From assembly GCA_947493885.1 (NCBI GenBank), contig CANLTE010000006.1, positions 62,001-126,000 of the forward strand: DNA of 64,000 nucleotides. Direction: 5' to 3'. The notes under the pieces are model-generated. The model was not told the DNA's origin. It was given only the letters and a program-made list of their open reading frames with translations, and ran no database searches. Made by a program: the position numbers and the translations under genes. This DNA comes from an uncultured Maribacter sp. (lineage in GTDB: Bacteria; Bacteroidota; Bacteroidia; Flavobacteriales; Flavobacteriaceae). This document shows, piece by piece, positions 54,161 to 63,077 of the stretch (its first letter is position 1; each line of letters starts with the position of its first letter).

Positions 54161-57100
54161 TTAACTTTTTTCTGCTATTCGTAATATATCTCCAAAAACT
54201 CCTCTTGCGGTAACTGCCGAACCAGCTCCAGCACCTTGAATCACCAACGGATGCTCTCCATACGATTCCGTATAAATCTCTATGATAGAATCCGACCCCT
54301 TAACTTGCCCTAATGCACTTTCTTTAGGTACCGATATTAACTTTACATCTAAAGTTCCTTTTTCCTTTTGAAGGTTTCCATGTAGGTCACCTACATAGCG
54401 CAACACATGATTTGGCTTTTGATTTTTCTTTATTTCGTTGAAAGTATCATCTAAAATTTCAAGATTATTCAAAAAATTATCCACATCACCATCTTGCAAA
54501 ATTGAAGGTATTAGGTTTTGAATATTTACATCTGAAAATTCGTTTCGTAAATCAAGCTCTCTAGCTAAAATCAGCAATTTACGTCCAACATCATTCCCAG
54601 ATAAATCTTCTCTTGGGTCTGGCTCCGTAAAGCCTTTTTTCATTGCATCTTTTAAAATAGATGAAAAAGGCACATTGACCTCAGAAAAAGTATTAAATAT
54701 ATAACTCAACGACCCAGAAAACACTCCTTTTATTCGAGTAATATTTTCACCCGATAAGTGTAATAACTTAATAGTATCTATTAAAGGTAAACCTGCTCCA
54801 ACATTGGTTTCGTATAAATATTGTTTTTGATTTTTCGCCAGTTCCTCTCTTAACAGTTCATAATAATTAAAACCAAGCGTATTTGCTATTTTGTTTGAAG
54901 AAACAATATCAAATCCGTTTTCTACGAAGTCAAAATAATGAGCAACAAAATCCTCACTAGCTGTATTATCAACTACAATTAAATTTTCTAAATGATTCTT
55001 TTTAGCAAATGCAAAAATATCCTCAACAACGTATGGCTCTCCTTTTTTATCAATTAAAGTTTCCCAATTTTTTGGAATACTTTTGGTATTAAACAATACC
55101 TTTTTAGAATTTGCAATTGCAAATACATTAATGGCAATGCCTTTTCGTTTTTCAATAGTTTTTGAAGATTCCAAAATTTGATTCACCAATGTTCCTCCAA
55201 CATTTCCATGACCAAAAACTGCAACATTTACTTTTTTTGCGTTTCCGAAAACCTGACCATGCATTACATTTAATGCTTTTGTTAAATCAGATTTCTTAAG
55301 TACTAAACTCACGTTTTTTCCAGAGGCCGTATTATTAAATAACAACGGCACTATTTGGTTTTTTATCAGTGAATTATAAGGTTTATGAAAAGTACTTAAA
55401 TCTTGACCAACAATTGAAATTACCGAAACATCCTTGGTAAGGGTAATCATATTAATGTCTTTGGACTCAAAATCATTAGCAAATTCGTTTTGCAATGCTC
55501 TTTTCGCTTGATTTGCCTGATTTTCCGCCACTACAAGCCCTATTCCTCTTTCAGAAGATCCTTGAGATATTATACTTACATTAATTTGATTATCTCCCAA
55601 AGCTTTAAAAATTCGAGCGTCCACCCCAACTTTTCCAAGTAAACCACGTCCTTCTAGATTTACGAGTGCAACGTCTTCTATTACAGATAATGACCTTATA
55701 CCCTCTTTACTTGTTTTCGCACTAATTAAAGTCCCCTTATTATCGCTATTAAATGTATTTAAAATACGTAGCGGAATATTTTTTTCTATAAGTGGAATTA
55801 TAGTTTTCGCATGAAGAATGGTTGCTCCAAAATTAGCTAATTCATTAGCCTCTCCATAAGACAACTCCTCAATTCTTTTTGCGTCAGAAACCAGGTCTGG
55901 ATTAGCAGTATAAATACCATCTACATGGGTATAATTTTGAAGTTCTTCGGCATCTAAAAAATTAGCTATTAGAGCAGCAGAATAATTACTTCCATTTCTA
56001 CCCAAAGTAGTAGTTTCTTCATCAAGTGTTGAACCAATAAATCCAGTTATAATAGGTACAACATCTTCACTTAACTCTGAAAACTTGCGTAATACATTCT
56101 CTTTAGATTGTGCCTCTAACACATTAGCTTCACCAAAAACATTATCTGTTTTAATCAGTTTTCTAGAATCAATATACTGAGCATTAACACCTTTTCCTAT
56201 AAGCAATTTAGCTACCAACTTCACAGAAATTAGTTCTCCAAAAGCTAATACCTGGTCTTTTATTTTTGCACTATAATCTCCTAACAAAGAAACTCCTTCA
56301 AACAACTGGTACAAAGCTGCAAACTCTTCTGAAAGATTAACATTTTTGTAATTTTTAGATTGATATTCTTCAAACGCAATAAAATCATCAGAATAGTTTT
56401 CACCATTTGCTGCCTTTTCTAAAATAGCTTCAAGTTGATCTGTAGCCTTTTCTCGAGCTGATAATACTACAGCAATATTCTCACCACTATCAACCTTTGA
56501 AGATATAATGTTAAGCACATGACCCAACCCTTCTCCATTACTAAGAGACTTTCCTCCAAATTTCAACACTTTAATTTTACCTGACCTGCCATTTTTGTTA
56601 AAAATAACATTCAGTAATTTTTGCATTTGATCAAACTCAATTAAAAAAGCATCATGACCATGAAGTGATTGCACTTCTCCATACGTTACATTACTGTTTG
56701 CTTGAGCTAATCGTTTAAAAGTGTCTTTGTTTTCTTTTGCTGTAAAAAACAAATCGGAGTCTACTCCTATAATATGAATATTAGTATCACTCTTTTGCAA
56801 CCTAACAAAAGCTTGCTCACCCTCTCTGCTAATATCTATTGTTTTAAGTAATTGATTCATTAGCTTATACGCGGAAAGTTGAAAACGTTCTTTTAACTTT
56901 TCCCCATGATGTGTCAACCAACTCTCCACATTAAAAACCTGAAGCTCCTCATTGGTACTTCGTTTAAAACGTTCATTAAAGGATTCTGGCGTTCTATAAC
57001 ATAACATTGCATGCATACGAGCATCATGCACTGGTTGTTTAGAATTTACTAAAAACTGCTCTTGAATTTGACAATTAGCTATCAACCAGTCCGTTGATTT

Positions 57101-57547
57101 CCAGTCAGATGCAACTGGAATTAAATGTTGCGTTAAATTAGGGTTTAGTGCCGCCATCTCCCATGCGATACCACCCCCCATAGAACCTCCAAGAAGCGCA
57201 AATATTTTATCAATCTTTAACTCCTGAAGTCCTTGTAAAAATATTCTAGCAACATCACCTGCTATAAAATCTTTATAGTTTTCAATAACAAAACCATCAT
57301 GTCCGTTGCCTGGCACATTAAATGCCAGTATAGTATAACGATTTGTATCAATACATTTTCCTTCACCAACAAGTGCAGACCACCATCCGTCTTTACCAGT
57401 TACATTAGAATTACCAGTTAATGCATGATTAATTACCACTATTGGCGCCTCATGCAAGGGTTTTCCAAACAATTGATACGACAATGATATGTCTTGCGAA
57501 ATACCACTATAAGTAGTATAATTTTCAATAGTCAGGTGATGTAACAT
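54161..57547 (-). CDS. Trifunctional fusion: homoserine O-acetyltransferase - aspartokinase - homoserine dehydrogenase
   Basis: 1128 residues. 1-320 is a MetX-like alpha/beta hydrolase: nucleophile Ser122 in GGSMGGG, Asp in GVDSD (263-265), His298 in HGHDAF. About 325-775 is an aspartokinase, starting KVLKFGGKS (the usual Thr of KFGGTS is Lys333) and including ACT regulatory modules. About 778-1128 is a homoserine dehydrogenase with NAVFGHGNVGG-like AVFGHGNVGG and GVFSGSLSYIFN. The fused MetX and ThrA activities enclose the route from aspartate to O-acetylhomoserine except for the aspartate-semialdehyde step. 27 bp after metY, under SAM-I control. Confidence 0.93.
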   Translation of the reverse strand: MLHHLTIENYTTYSGISQDISLSYQLFGKPLHEAPIVVINHALTGNSNVTGKDGWWSALVGEGKCIDTNRYTILAFNVPGNGHDGFVIENYKDFIAGDVARIFLQGLQELKIDKIFALLGGSMGGGIAWEMAALNPNLTQHLIPVASDWKSTDWLIANCQIQEQFLVNSKQPVHDARMHAMLCYRTPESFNERFKRSTNEELQVFNVESWLTHHGEKLKERFQLSAYKLMNQLLKTIDISREGEQAFVRLQKSDTNIHIIGVDSDLFFTAKENKDTFKRLAQANSNVTYGEVQSLHGHDAFLIEFDQMQKLLNVIFNKNGRSGKIKVLKFGGKSLSNGEGLGHVLNIISSKVDSGENIAVVLSAREKATDQLEAILEKAANGENYSDDFIAFEEYQSKNYKNVNLSEEFAALYQLFEGVSLLGDYSAKIKDQVLAFGELISVKLVAKLLIGKGVNAQYIDSRKLIKTDNVFGEANVLEAQSKENVLRKFSELSEDVVPIITGFIGSTLDEETTTLGRNGSNYSAALIANFLDAEELQNYTHVDGIYTANPDLVSDAKRIEELSYGEANELANFGATILHAKTIIPLIEKNIPLRILNTFNSDNKGTLISAKTSKEGIRSLSVIEDVALVNLEGRGLLGKVGVDARIFKALGDNQINVSIISQGSSERGIGLVVAENQANQAKRALQNEFANDFESKDINMITLTKDVSVISIVGQDLSTFHKPYNSLIKNQIVPLLFNNTASGKNVSLVLKKSDLTKALNVMHGQVFGNAKKVNVAVFGHGNVGGTLVNQILESSKTIEKRKGIAINVFAIANSKKVLFNTKSIPKNWETLIDKKGEPYVVEDIFAFAKKNHLENLIVVDNTASEDFVAHYFDFVENGFDIVSSNKIANTLGFNYYELLREELAKNQKQYLYETNVGAGLPLIDTIKLLHLSGENITRIKGVFSGSLSYIFNTFSEVNVPFSSILKDAMKKGFTEPDPREDLSGNDVGRKLLILARELDLRNEFSDVNIQNLIPSILQDGDVDNFLNNLEILDDTFNEIKKNQKPNHVLRYVGDLHGNLQKEKGTLDVKLISVPKESALGQVKGSDSIIEIYTESYGEHPLVIQGAGAGSAVTARGVFGDILRIAEKS

Positions 57548-57574
57548 TATATTCTTTTTAGTATAAAATAATTT

Positions 57575-58852
57575 CTAGCTAATTTGTTCAAAGGCCTGTG
57601 TTAAATCTGCCTTTAAATCTTCAATATCTTCCAAACCAACGGATAAACGAATTAAATCCTGACCAACACCTGCTCCTTCTTGCTGCTCTACTGTTAATTG
57701 TTGGTGTGTAGTACTTGCTGGGTGTATTATTAATGACTTAGTGTCTCCAATATTGGCTAGTAAAGAAAATATTTGAGTAGCATCAGTAACTTTTTTAGCC
57801 GCTTCAAAACCACCTTTTACTCCAAAGGTAACCAAACCACTTTGGCCCTTAGGTAAATATTCTTTAGCTAAATCATAGTATTTATTACTTTTTAACCCTG
57901 GATAATTTACCCAAGCAACTTCTTCTCTACTTTCTAACCATGTAGCTAGTTCCAAAGCATTTTCACTATGTTGCTTTACTCTCACAGACAACGTTTCTAA
58001 TCCTTGAATTATCTGAAAAGCATTATACGGACTTAAAGCTCCACCAAAATCTCTTAATCCTTCCAAAATTAACTTAAAGGTAAAAGCAGCAGCACCAAGA
58101 GCCTCACTATATACTAAACCATGATACCCAGCTGAAGGCTCCGTAAATTCAGGAAACTTACCATTTGTCCAATCAAAAGTACCAGCATCAATAATTGCAC
58201 CACCCAAAGAAGTTCCCTGTCCACCAATGTATTTTGTTAAAGAATGAATAACCAAGTTAGCTCCATGATCAATTGGATTTAACAATGCTGGTGTTGCTAC
58301 CGTGTTATCAACAATAAAAGGAACTTGAGCCGTCTTTGCCTCTTTAGATATTGCTTTTAAATCTAAAACATCTAGCTTAGGGTTTCCTAAAGATTCTACG
58401 AAAAACGCTCTTGTATTATCTTGAACAGCATTTTTAAAATTTTCAGGATTTGATGCATCAACAAAAGTGGTTGTGATACCTAGTCTAGGTAAGGTTACAT
58501 TTAATAAGTTAAAAGTACCACCGTATAAACTACCAGAAGCCACAATATGGTCACCCGCTTTTAACAAGGTCAACAATCCCGTTGAAATTGCAGAAGTACC
58601 TGAAGCAAATACAACTGCCCCAACTCCACCTTCAACTGCTGCCAGTCTATTTTGTAATATTTCATTGGTAGGGTTATTTAATCGTGTATAAATAAAACCC
58701 AGTTCTTTTAAGGCGAATAAATTTGCAGCATGATCTGTATCATTAAAAACATATGATGATGTCTGATAAATTGGAACAGCTCTAGTGCCAGAAGTTTGCG
58801 TAGTATCATGCCCTGCATGTAACGCATTTGTTGAAATTTTTTGACTACTCAT
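57575..58852 (-). CDS. metY: O-acetylhomoserine sulfhydrylase MetY
   Basis: 425 residues from the ATG at 58850-58852 (MSSQKISTNALHAGHD); upstream codons are in frame but lack similarity. PLP enzyme with the Lys in HSLTKYIGGQGT (about residue 208), and NPTNEIL and RLSVGLED blocks. It makes homocysteine from O-acetylhomoserine and sulfide. First gene behind the SAM-I riboswitch, then the fusion gene and metZ. Confidence 0.93.
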   Translation of the reverse strand: MSSQKISTNALHAGHDTTQTSGTRAVPIYQTSSYVFNDTDHAANLFALKELGFIYTRLNNPTNEILQNRLAAVEGGVGAVVFASGTSAISTGLLTLLKAGDHIVASGSLYGGTFNLLNVTLPRLGITTTFVDASNPENFKNAVQDNTRAFFVESLGNPKLDVLDLKAISKEAKTAQVPFIVDNTVATPALLNPIDHGANLVIHSLTKYIGGQGTSLGGAIIDAGTFDWTNGKFPEFTEPSAGYHGLVYSEALGAAAFTFKLILEGLRDFGGALSPYNAFQIIQGLETLSVRVKQHSENALELATWLESREEVAWVNYPGLKSNKYYDLAKEYLPKGQSGLVTFGVKGGFEAAKKVTDATQIFSLLANIGDTKSLIIHPASTTHQQLTVEQQEGAGVGQDLIRLSVGLEDIEDLKADLTQAFEQIS

Positions 58853-58983
58853 GATTTTTGACTTTTTAATTATTAAAACTTTATTAAAAAACCCAAACCC
58901 TAAATTGCGGACATTGCAATTAGGTAAAATCAAAGAGTTAAAAAGAAATTAGAAAACGATTACCTTATTGGGTAATTTGTTTT

Positions 58984-59098
58984 GTTATCTGCCTAAAAAA
59001 ATTAAATTTATTTTTCGGTAGAATTTAGCACCTTCTTTGAAAGACAAAGGGTTGCTAAGGTTTCACAGGGTCTAATCCCTCCACCTTTCTTGATAACT
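58984..59098 (-). promoter_or_regulatory. SAM-I (S-box) riboswitch upstream of metY
   Basis: Read on the minus strand: ATCAAGAAAGGTGGAGGG, TTAGACCC, GAAACCTTAGCAACCC and AAGGTGCTAAATTC, the S-box core, closed by P1 GTTATC (59097-59092) with GATAAC (58989-58984). Nearly identical in core to the element before metH. Just downstream ATTACC/GGTAAT can form a small hairpin before a short U stretch, a possible weak terminator. It commands metY, the fusion gene and perhaps metZ. The remaining gap to metY and to metK holds no other gene that I can see. Confidence 0.93.
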
Positions 59099-59127
59099 AT
59101 TCAATACGTGTTTGAACTTTTGAAATG

Positions 59128-59135
59128 CAAATATA
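59128..59135 (-). promoter_or_regulatory. Candidate -7 element for the metY riboswitch transcript
   Basis: TATATTTG on the minus strand fits TAnnTTTG and lies 30 bp upstream of the S-box aptamer. The predicted transcript start is near 59122. No -33 TTTG was recognised. Confidence 0.5.
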
Positions 59136-59261
59136 TAGCCAGAATTTTAATTTATCCTATTTTTTTTAAGAAAATAACAAATAAATCAACTTATTTAACT
59201 GTAGTTAAAACGTAAAAACAAATTCTACAAAAACTACTTAATCAAATTTAGAACGGTATTT

Positions 59262-60518
59262 CTATAAGTTAAAAGCTTTTTTTACAGCTTCAACCATATC
59301 TAATTTTTCCCAAGTAAATAATTCTACCTCAGTTTCTACTCTACCATTGTATGGAGATTCAAACACCTTTGTAATTGTTTGCGGGGTTTTACCCATATGC
59401 CCATATGCTGCTGTCTCCAGATAGATTGGATTACGTAGTTTTAAACGTTCTTCTATTGCAAACGGACGCATGTCAAACAAGGCTGCTACTTTTTCCGCTA
59501 TTTGCCCATCTGACAACTCAACATTAGATGTGCCATAGGTATCCACAAAAATTGATGTTGGTTCTACAACACCAATTGCGTAACTCACTTGAACTAATAT
59601 TTCATCCGAAATTCCAGCAGCAACTAAATTTTTAGCAATATGCCTTGAAGCATATGCAGCACTACGGTCAACTTTACTAGGATCTTTACCACTAAATGCT
59701 CCTCCTCCATGAGCTCCCTTGCCCCCATAGGTATCAACAATAATTTTACGCCCTGTTAATCCAGTGTCTCCATGCGGACCTCCAATTACAAACTTACCAG
59801 TTGGATTTATATGATATTTAATTTGGTCATCAAACAAAGCTTGGATATGCTCTGGTAACTGAGATTTAACTCTAGGTATTAAAATAGCAACAATGTCCTC
59901 TTTAATTTTAGACAACATTACTTCATCGTCAACATCAAAAGCATCATGCTGCGTTGAAATCACAATAGTATCTATACGCTGCGGTACATTATCATCAGAA
60001 TACTCTATGGTAACCTGAGATTTTGCATCCGGTCGCAAATAATTAATTTCTGTATTCTCTCTTCTTAATTCGGCTAAAACTTTAAGAATTTTATGAGAAA
60101 TATCAAGTGCCAAAGGCATATAATTCTCTGTTTCCTTGGTGGCATAACCAAACATCATCCCTTGATCACCAGCTCCCTGAGCTTCTTTTTCTCCTCTATC
60201 AACTCCTTGGCTAATATCTTGAGACTGCTCGTGAATAAGAGATATCACCCCACAAGAATCCCCACTAAATTGGTATTCTCCCTTGGTATATCCAATTTTA
60301 TTGATAACATTTCTTGCTATATTTTGTACGTCTAGATAGGTATTACTTTTTACTTCTCCTGCCAAAACAACTTGCCCTGTGGTCACCAAAGTTTCACAGG
60401 CCACCTTACTCTCTGGGTCAAAGGCCAAAAAACTATCCAAAAGCGCATCACTAATTTGGTCTGCAACTTTATCTGGGTGTCCCTCACTAACGGACTCCGA
60501 TGTAAACAAATACGACAT
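59262..60518 (-). CDS. metK: S-adenosylmethionine synthetase
   Basis: 418 residues; forms SAM from methionine and [26 protein letters not shown] at the start (landmark SEGHPDK, with His for the ATP site), [12 protein letters not shown] near residue 114 and [16 protein letters not shown] near residue 275 are the three signatures. Normal length. It sits in its own transcription unit behind a SAM-II-like leader. Confidence 0.97.
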   Translation of the reverse strand: MSYLFTSESVSEGHPDKVADQISDALLDSFLAFDPESKVACETLVTTGQVVLAGEVKSNTYLDVQNIARNVINKIGYTKGEYQFSGDSCGVISLIHEQSQDISQGVDRGEKEAQGAGDQGMMFGYATKETENYMPLALDISHKILKVLAELRRENTEINYLRPDAKSQVTIEYSDDNVPQRIDTIVISTQHDAFDVDDEVMLSKIKEDIVAILIPRVKSQLPEHIQALFDDQIKYHINPTGKFVIGGPHGDTGLTGRKIIVDTYGGKGAHGGGAFSGKDPSKVDRSAAYASRHIAKNLVAAGISDEILVQVSYAIGVVEPTSIFVDTYGTSNVELSDGQIAEKVAALFDMRPFAIEERLKLRNPIYLETAAYGHMGKTPQTITKVFESPYNGRVETEVELFTWEKLDMVEAVKKAFNL

Positions 60519-60565
60519 AATAAAATTTTAAGAAGAAAACTGTCTGAAGAAACCTGAAACTAATC

Positions 60566-60600
60566 GATGTCAACACCCTTTATATTCAGCGTGTAACATC
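60566..60600 (-). promoter_or_regulatory. Hairpin directly behind the metK aptamer
   Basis: GATGT and ACAC on one arm (60600-60591) pair with GTGT and ACATC on the other (60575-60566). It begins at the last base of the aptamer's CAG segment, so it may compete with aptamer folding. It lies 48 bp before the metK ATG. Role as expression platform is inferred. Confidence 0.5.
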
Positions 60601-60646
60601 TGTTTTAGCATTTTTGGAGGTTGCAAGCAGTCAAATCTTTCCTCAT
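60600..60646 (-). promoter_or_regulatory. SAM-II-like riboswitch upstream of metK
   Basis: On the minus strand the sequence has GAGG, then GATTTGACTGCTTGCAACC, TCC, and later ATGCTAAAACAG. The SAM-II core known from alphaproteobacteria and marine metagenomes has GAUUU(A/G)A-CNG-...UUGCA and GCUAAAA followed by bases complementary to the CNG; here CUG and CAG provide that pseudoknot. P1 GAGG/CCUC is short (4 bp). The promoter's predicted start lies 5 nt upstream. By eye the core match is strong; the related SAM-V class is an alternative. Confidence 0.75.
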
Positions 60647-60657
60647 TATTGTGAATG

Positions 60658-60688
60658 CAAAAGTAAGTAAATTGTAATTATTTACTAA
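60658..60688 (-). promoter_or_regulatory. Candidate metK promoter
   Basis: TACTTTTG on the minus strand (60665-60658) fits TAnnTTTG, with TTAG (60688-60685) 19 bp upstream as a -33 element with one mismatch. Start predicted near 60652, just before the aptamer. Confidence 0.5.
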
Positions 60689-60850
60689 TCATTTAAAGAA
60701 AACATTATATAACATATATAAATTTTTTATTACGTCGAAAGTGTCTATTTTTTCATCGGATATCACAATAAAGATTTCACCATCACTGTGATAACTTGTA
60801 TATTGTGAGGCATTATTTAATTATACCATTTTAACTATAAACTTTTTTTT

Positions 60851-61465
60851 ATGCATATTGCTGTCGCAGGGAACATTGGAGCTGGAAAAACAACTTTAAC
60901 CAAACTATTATCTAAACATTTTAGATGGGAGGCAAATTTTGAAGATGTTGTGGATAATCCATACCTAGATGATTTTTACAACCAAATGGAGCGATGGAGT
61001 TTTAATCTGCAAATTTACTTTTTAAACAGTAGATTTAGACAAATACTGCAAATTAGAGAAAGTGGCAAAGACACGATTCAAGATAGAACTATTTACGAAG
61101 ACGCGCACATTTTTGCACCCAATTTACATGCTATGGGTTTAATGACAAATCGCGATTTTAATAATTACTCTAGTTTGTTTGAATTAATGGAATCACTGGT
61201 TCAACCACCAGACCTATTAATATATCTGCGAAGTTCTATTCCTAATCTGGTAAAACAAATTCATAAAAGGGGAAGAGAATATGAAAATACAATTTCTATT
61301 GAATATTTAAGCAGGCTTAACGAGCGATACGAAGCTTGGATTCATGGCTATGATAAAGGGAAACTTTTAGTTATTGATGTTGATGAGTTGGATTTTGTAG
61401 ACGACCCAGAAGATTTAGGCAGTGTTATTAATAAGATTGATGCAGAAATAAATGGTTTATTCTAA
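60851..61465 (+). CDS. Deoxynucleoside kinase
   Basis: 204 residues. Walker A GNIGAGKTT at 7-15, ERWSFNLQIYFLNSRF near residue 47 and the DR motif in IQDRTIYEDAHIF (about 78) are family marks of deoxyadenosine/deoxyguanosine-type kinases; RGREYE carries the LID arginines. It salvages deoxynucleosides. The stop overlaps the start of the next gene (TAATG). Upstream dyads at 60761-60793 may be regulatory. Confidence 0.88.
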   Translation: MHIAVAGNIGAGKTTLTKLLSKHFRWEANFEDVVDNPYLDDFYNQMERWSFNLQIYFLNSRFRQILQIRESGKDTIQDRTIYEDAHIFAPNLHAMGLMTNRDFNNYSSLFELMESLVQPPDLLIYLRSSIPNLVKQIHKRGREYENTISIEYLSRLNERYEAWIHGYDKGKLLVIDVDELDFVDDPEDLGSVINKIDAEINGLF

Positions 61466-62172
61466 TGACAAACTGTGTTATTGCTAGTACCTCTACAATT
61501 TATAATAGCACATATTTAGAGTATCTTTTTGATGAACTAAAGGAGCTTTACAAAAATACGGACGAGGTTCTTTTTATACCTTACGCAAGACCTAGCGGTA
61601 TAACTCATGATGAATATGAAAGTATCGCAAAAACAGCTTTCACCAAAATTGATAAAAAAATAGTTGGACTTCATCATTTTAAAAAACCTATTGATGCTAT
61701 TAACAATGCCAAAGGTATTTTTACAGGTGGTGGCAATACTTTTGTTTTGGTTTCTAGACTCTATGAATTAAACCTTATAACTCATCTCAAACAAACCATT
61801 TTATCTGGAACACCTTATTTAGGAACTAGTGCTGGCAGCAACATTTTAGGCCCAAGTATGCAAACTACTAATGATATGCCTATAGTTTATCCTCCAAGTT
61901 TTACAACTTTAAATATTTTACCCTTTAATATTAATCCACATTATTTAGATTCAGACCCAAATTCAAAACATAAGGGAGAAACTCGAGAAACTAGAATAAA
62001 AGAATTTCACAAATTCAACAGCACCCCTGTGGTAGGCCTTAGAGAAGGTAGCTGGATTCGTTTACAGAATAACAATTGTATTTTAAAAGGGAAAGACTTA
62101 ACAGCCAGAGTTTTTGAAAAAAACAAGACACCTTATGAAGTTAAAGAGGGTACTTCTTTGACTAATTTATAG
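61465..62172 (+). CDS. pepE: Peptidase E (alpha-aspartyl dipeptidase)
   Basis: 235 residues, family S51. Nucleophile Ser in GTSAGSNI (about residue 122), GIFTGGGNTFVLVSRL (about 85) and NINPHYLD with the catalytic His near residue 155 are present. It cleaves Asp-X dipeptides in the cytoplasm. Starts one base inside the stop of the kinase gene. Confidence 0.92.
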   Translation: MTNCVIASTSTIYNSTYLEYLFDELKELYKNTDEVLFIPYARPSGITHDEYESIAKTAFTKIDKKIVGLHHFKKPIDAINNAKGIFTGGGNTFVLVSRLYELNLITHLKQTILSGTPYLGTSAGSNILGPSMQTTNDMPIVYPPSFTTLNILPFNINPHYLDSDPNSKHKGETRETRIKEFHKFNSTPVVGLREGSWIRLQNNNCILKGKDLTARVFEKNKTPYEVKEGTSLTNL

Positions 62173-62292
62173 TAAACGCACTAAGCTAAAACCTCTTTAC
62201 TCAACCAAACTACCGTTTCCCTCATTTTACATTTCATAGACCGTTTTCTTAGATTAAGTTTAAATAGATTTTTAACCTTAATTATAAAAAAA

Positions 62293-63000
62293 ATGGAACC
62301 AAAAAAAAATCCTCGTAAAGATTTAAATCAAAACAAAGGCATCTATTTTGCTCTAGGAATGCTCCTTGTACTTACCGTAACGTATATAGCCTTAGAATGG
62401 AAAACCCCAATTAATTCACATGGCTATGACCCTATTGCGATGAACGTAACAGACGAAATTATTGAAGACGCGCCTATATTTACATTGAAAACTACACCAC
62501 CACCTCCGCCTCCAGTTGTGATTCCTGAAAAAATTGTTATTGAAGAAGACGATGCTGATATTGTAGAAACCATTGTTGCTGACTCAGATACTAATCAGGA
62601 TGAAATAATTGAAGTTAAAGATGTTGTATACGAAGAGGAGCCCATCTCCGATGAACCTATTCCTTTTAGAGCTGTTGAAGATGCACCAATTTTTCCTGGT
62701 TGCGAAAATGAAAGTGATAAACACGCTTGTTTTCAAAAAATGATGATTAAGCATATTAGCAAGGTGTTTAAATATCCAGAATTGGAACAAGAAATGGGTA
62801 TTCAAGGCAGGGTCAATACCATGTTCGTTATTCAAAAAGACGGTAGTATTGGCCAAGTAAGAATGCGTGGCCCGAATGGCAATTTAGAAAAAGAAGCGGC
62901 CAGAATTATTAGCAAATTACCCAAAATGATTCCTGGAAAACAAAGAGGTAAAGCTGTCAGAGTTCCTTTTAGCATTCCCATTACATTTAGATTACGATAA
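62293..63000 (+). CDS. TonB-like energy transducer
   Basis: 235 residues: short cytoplasmic start, one membrane segment (about 18-36), a Pro-rich stretch (TTPPPPPPVVIPEK), an acidic linker, and a C-terminal TonB domain (about 140-235) with GIQGRVNTMFVIQKDGSIG and KAVRVPFSIPITFRL. It should couple the proton-motive force to outer-membrane receptors. No ExbB/ExbD gene is next to it. Starts about 120 bp after pepE. Confidence 0.9.
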   Translation: MEPKKNPRKDLNQNKGIYFALGMLLVLTVTYIALEWKTPINSHGYDPIAMNVTDEIIEDAPIFTLKTTPPPPPPVVIPEKIVIEEDDADIVETIVADSDTNQDEIIEVKDVVYEEEPISDEPIPFRAVEDAPIFPGCENESDKHACFQKMMIKHISKVFKYPELEQEMGIQGRVNTMFVIQKDGSIGQVRMRGPNGNLEKEAARIISKLPKMIPGKQRGKAVRVPFSIPITFRLR

Positions 63001-63030
63001 CCACAACCATTATCTATAAATCTGTAAACA

Positions 63031-63058
63031 AAAAAGCCACGCTAATGCGTGGCTTTTT
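63031..63058. terminator. Bidirectional terminator between the TonB-like gene and hppA
   Basis: AAAAAGCCACGC (63031-63042) pairs with GCGTGGCTTTTT (63047-63058) around TAAT: a perfect 12-bp stem with A and T runs at the ends. Confidence 0.9.
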
Positions 63059-63077
63059 CTATATATAAAATTGAGTA

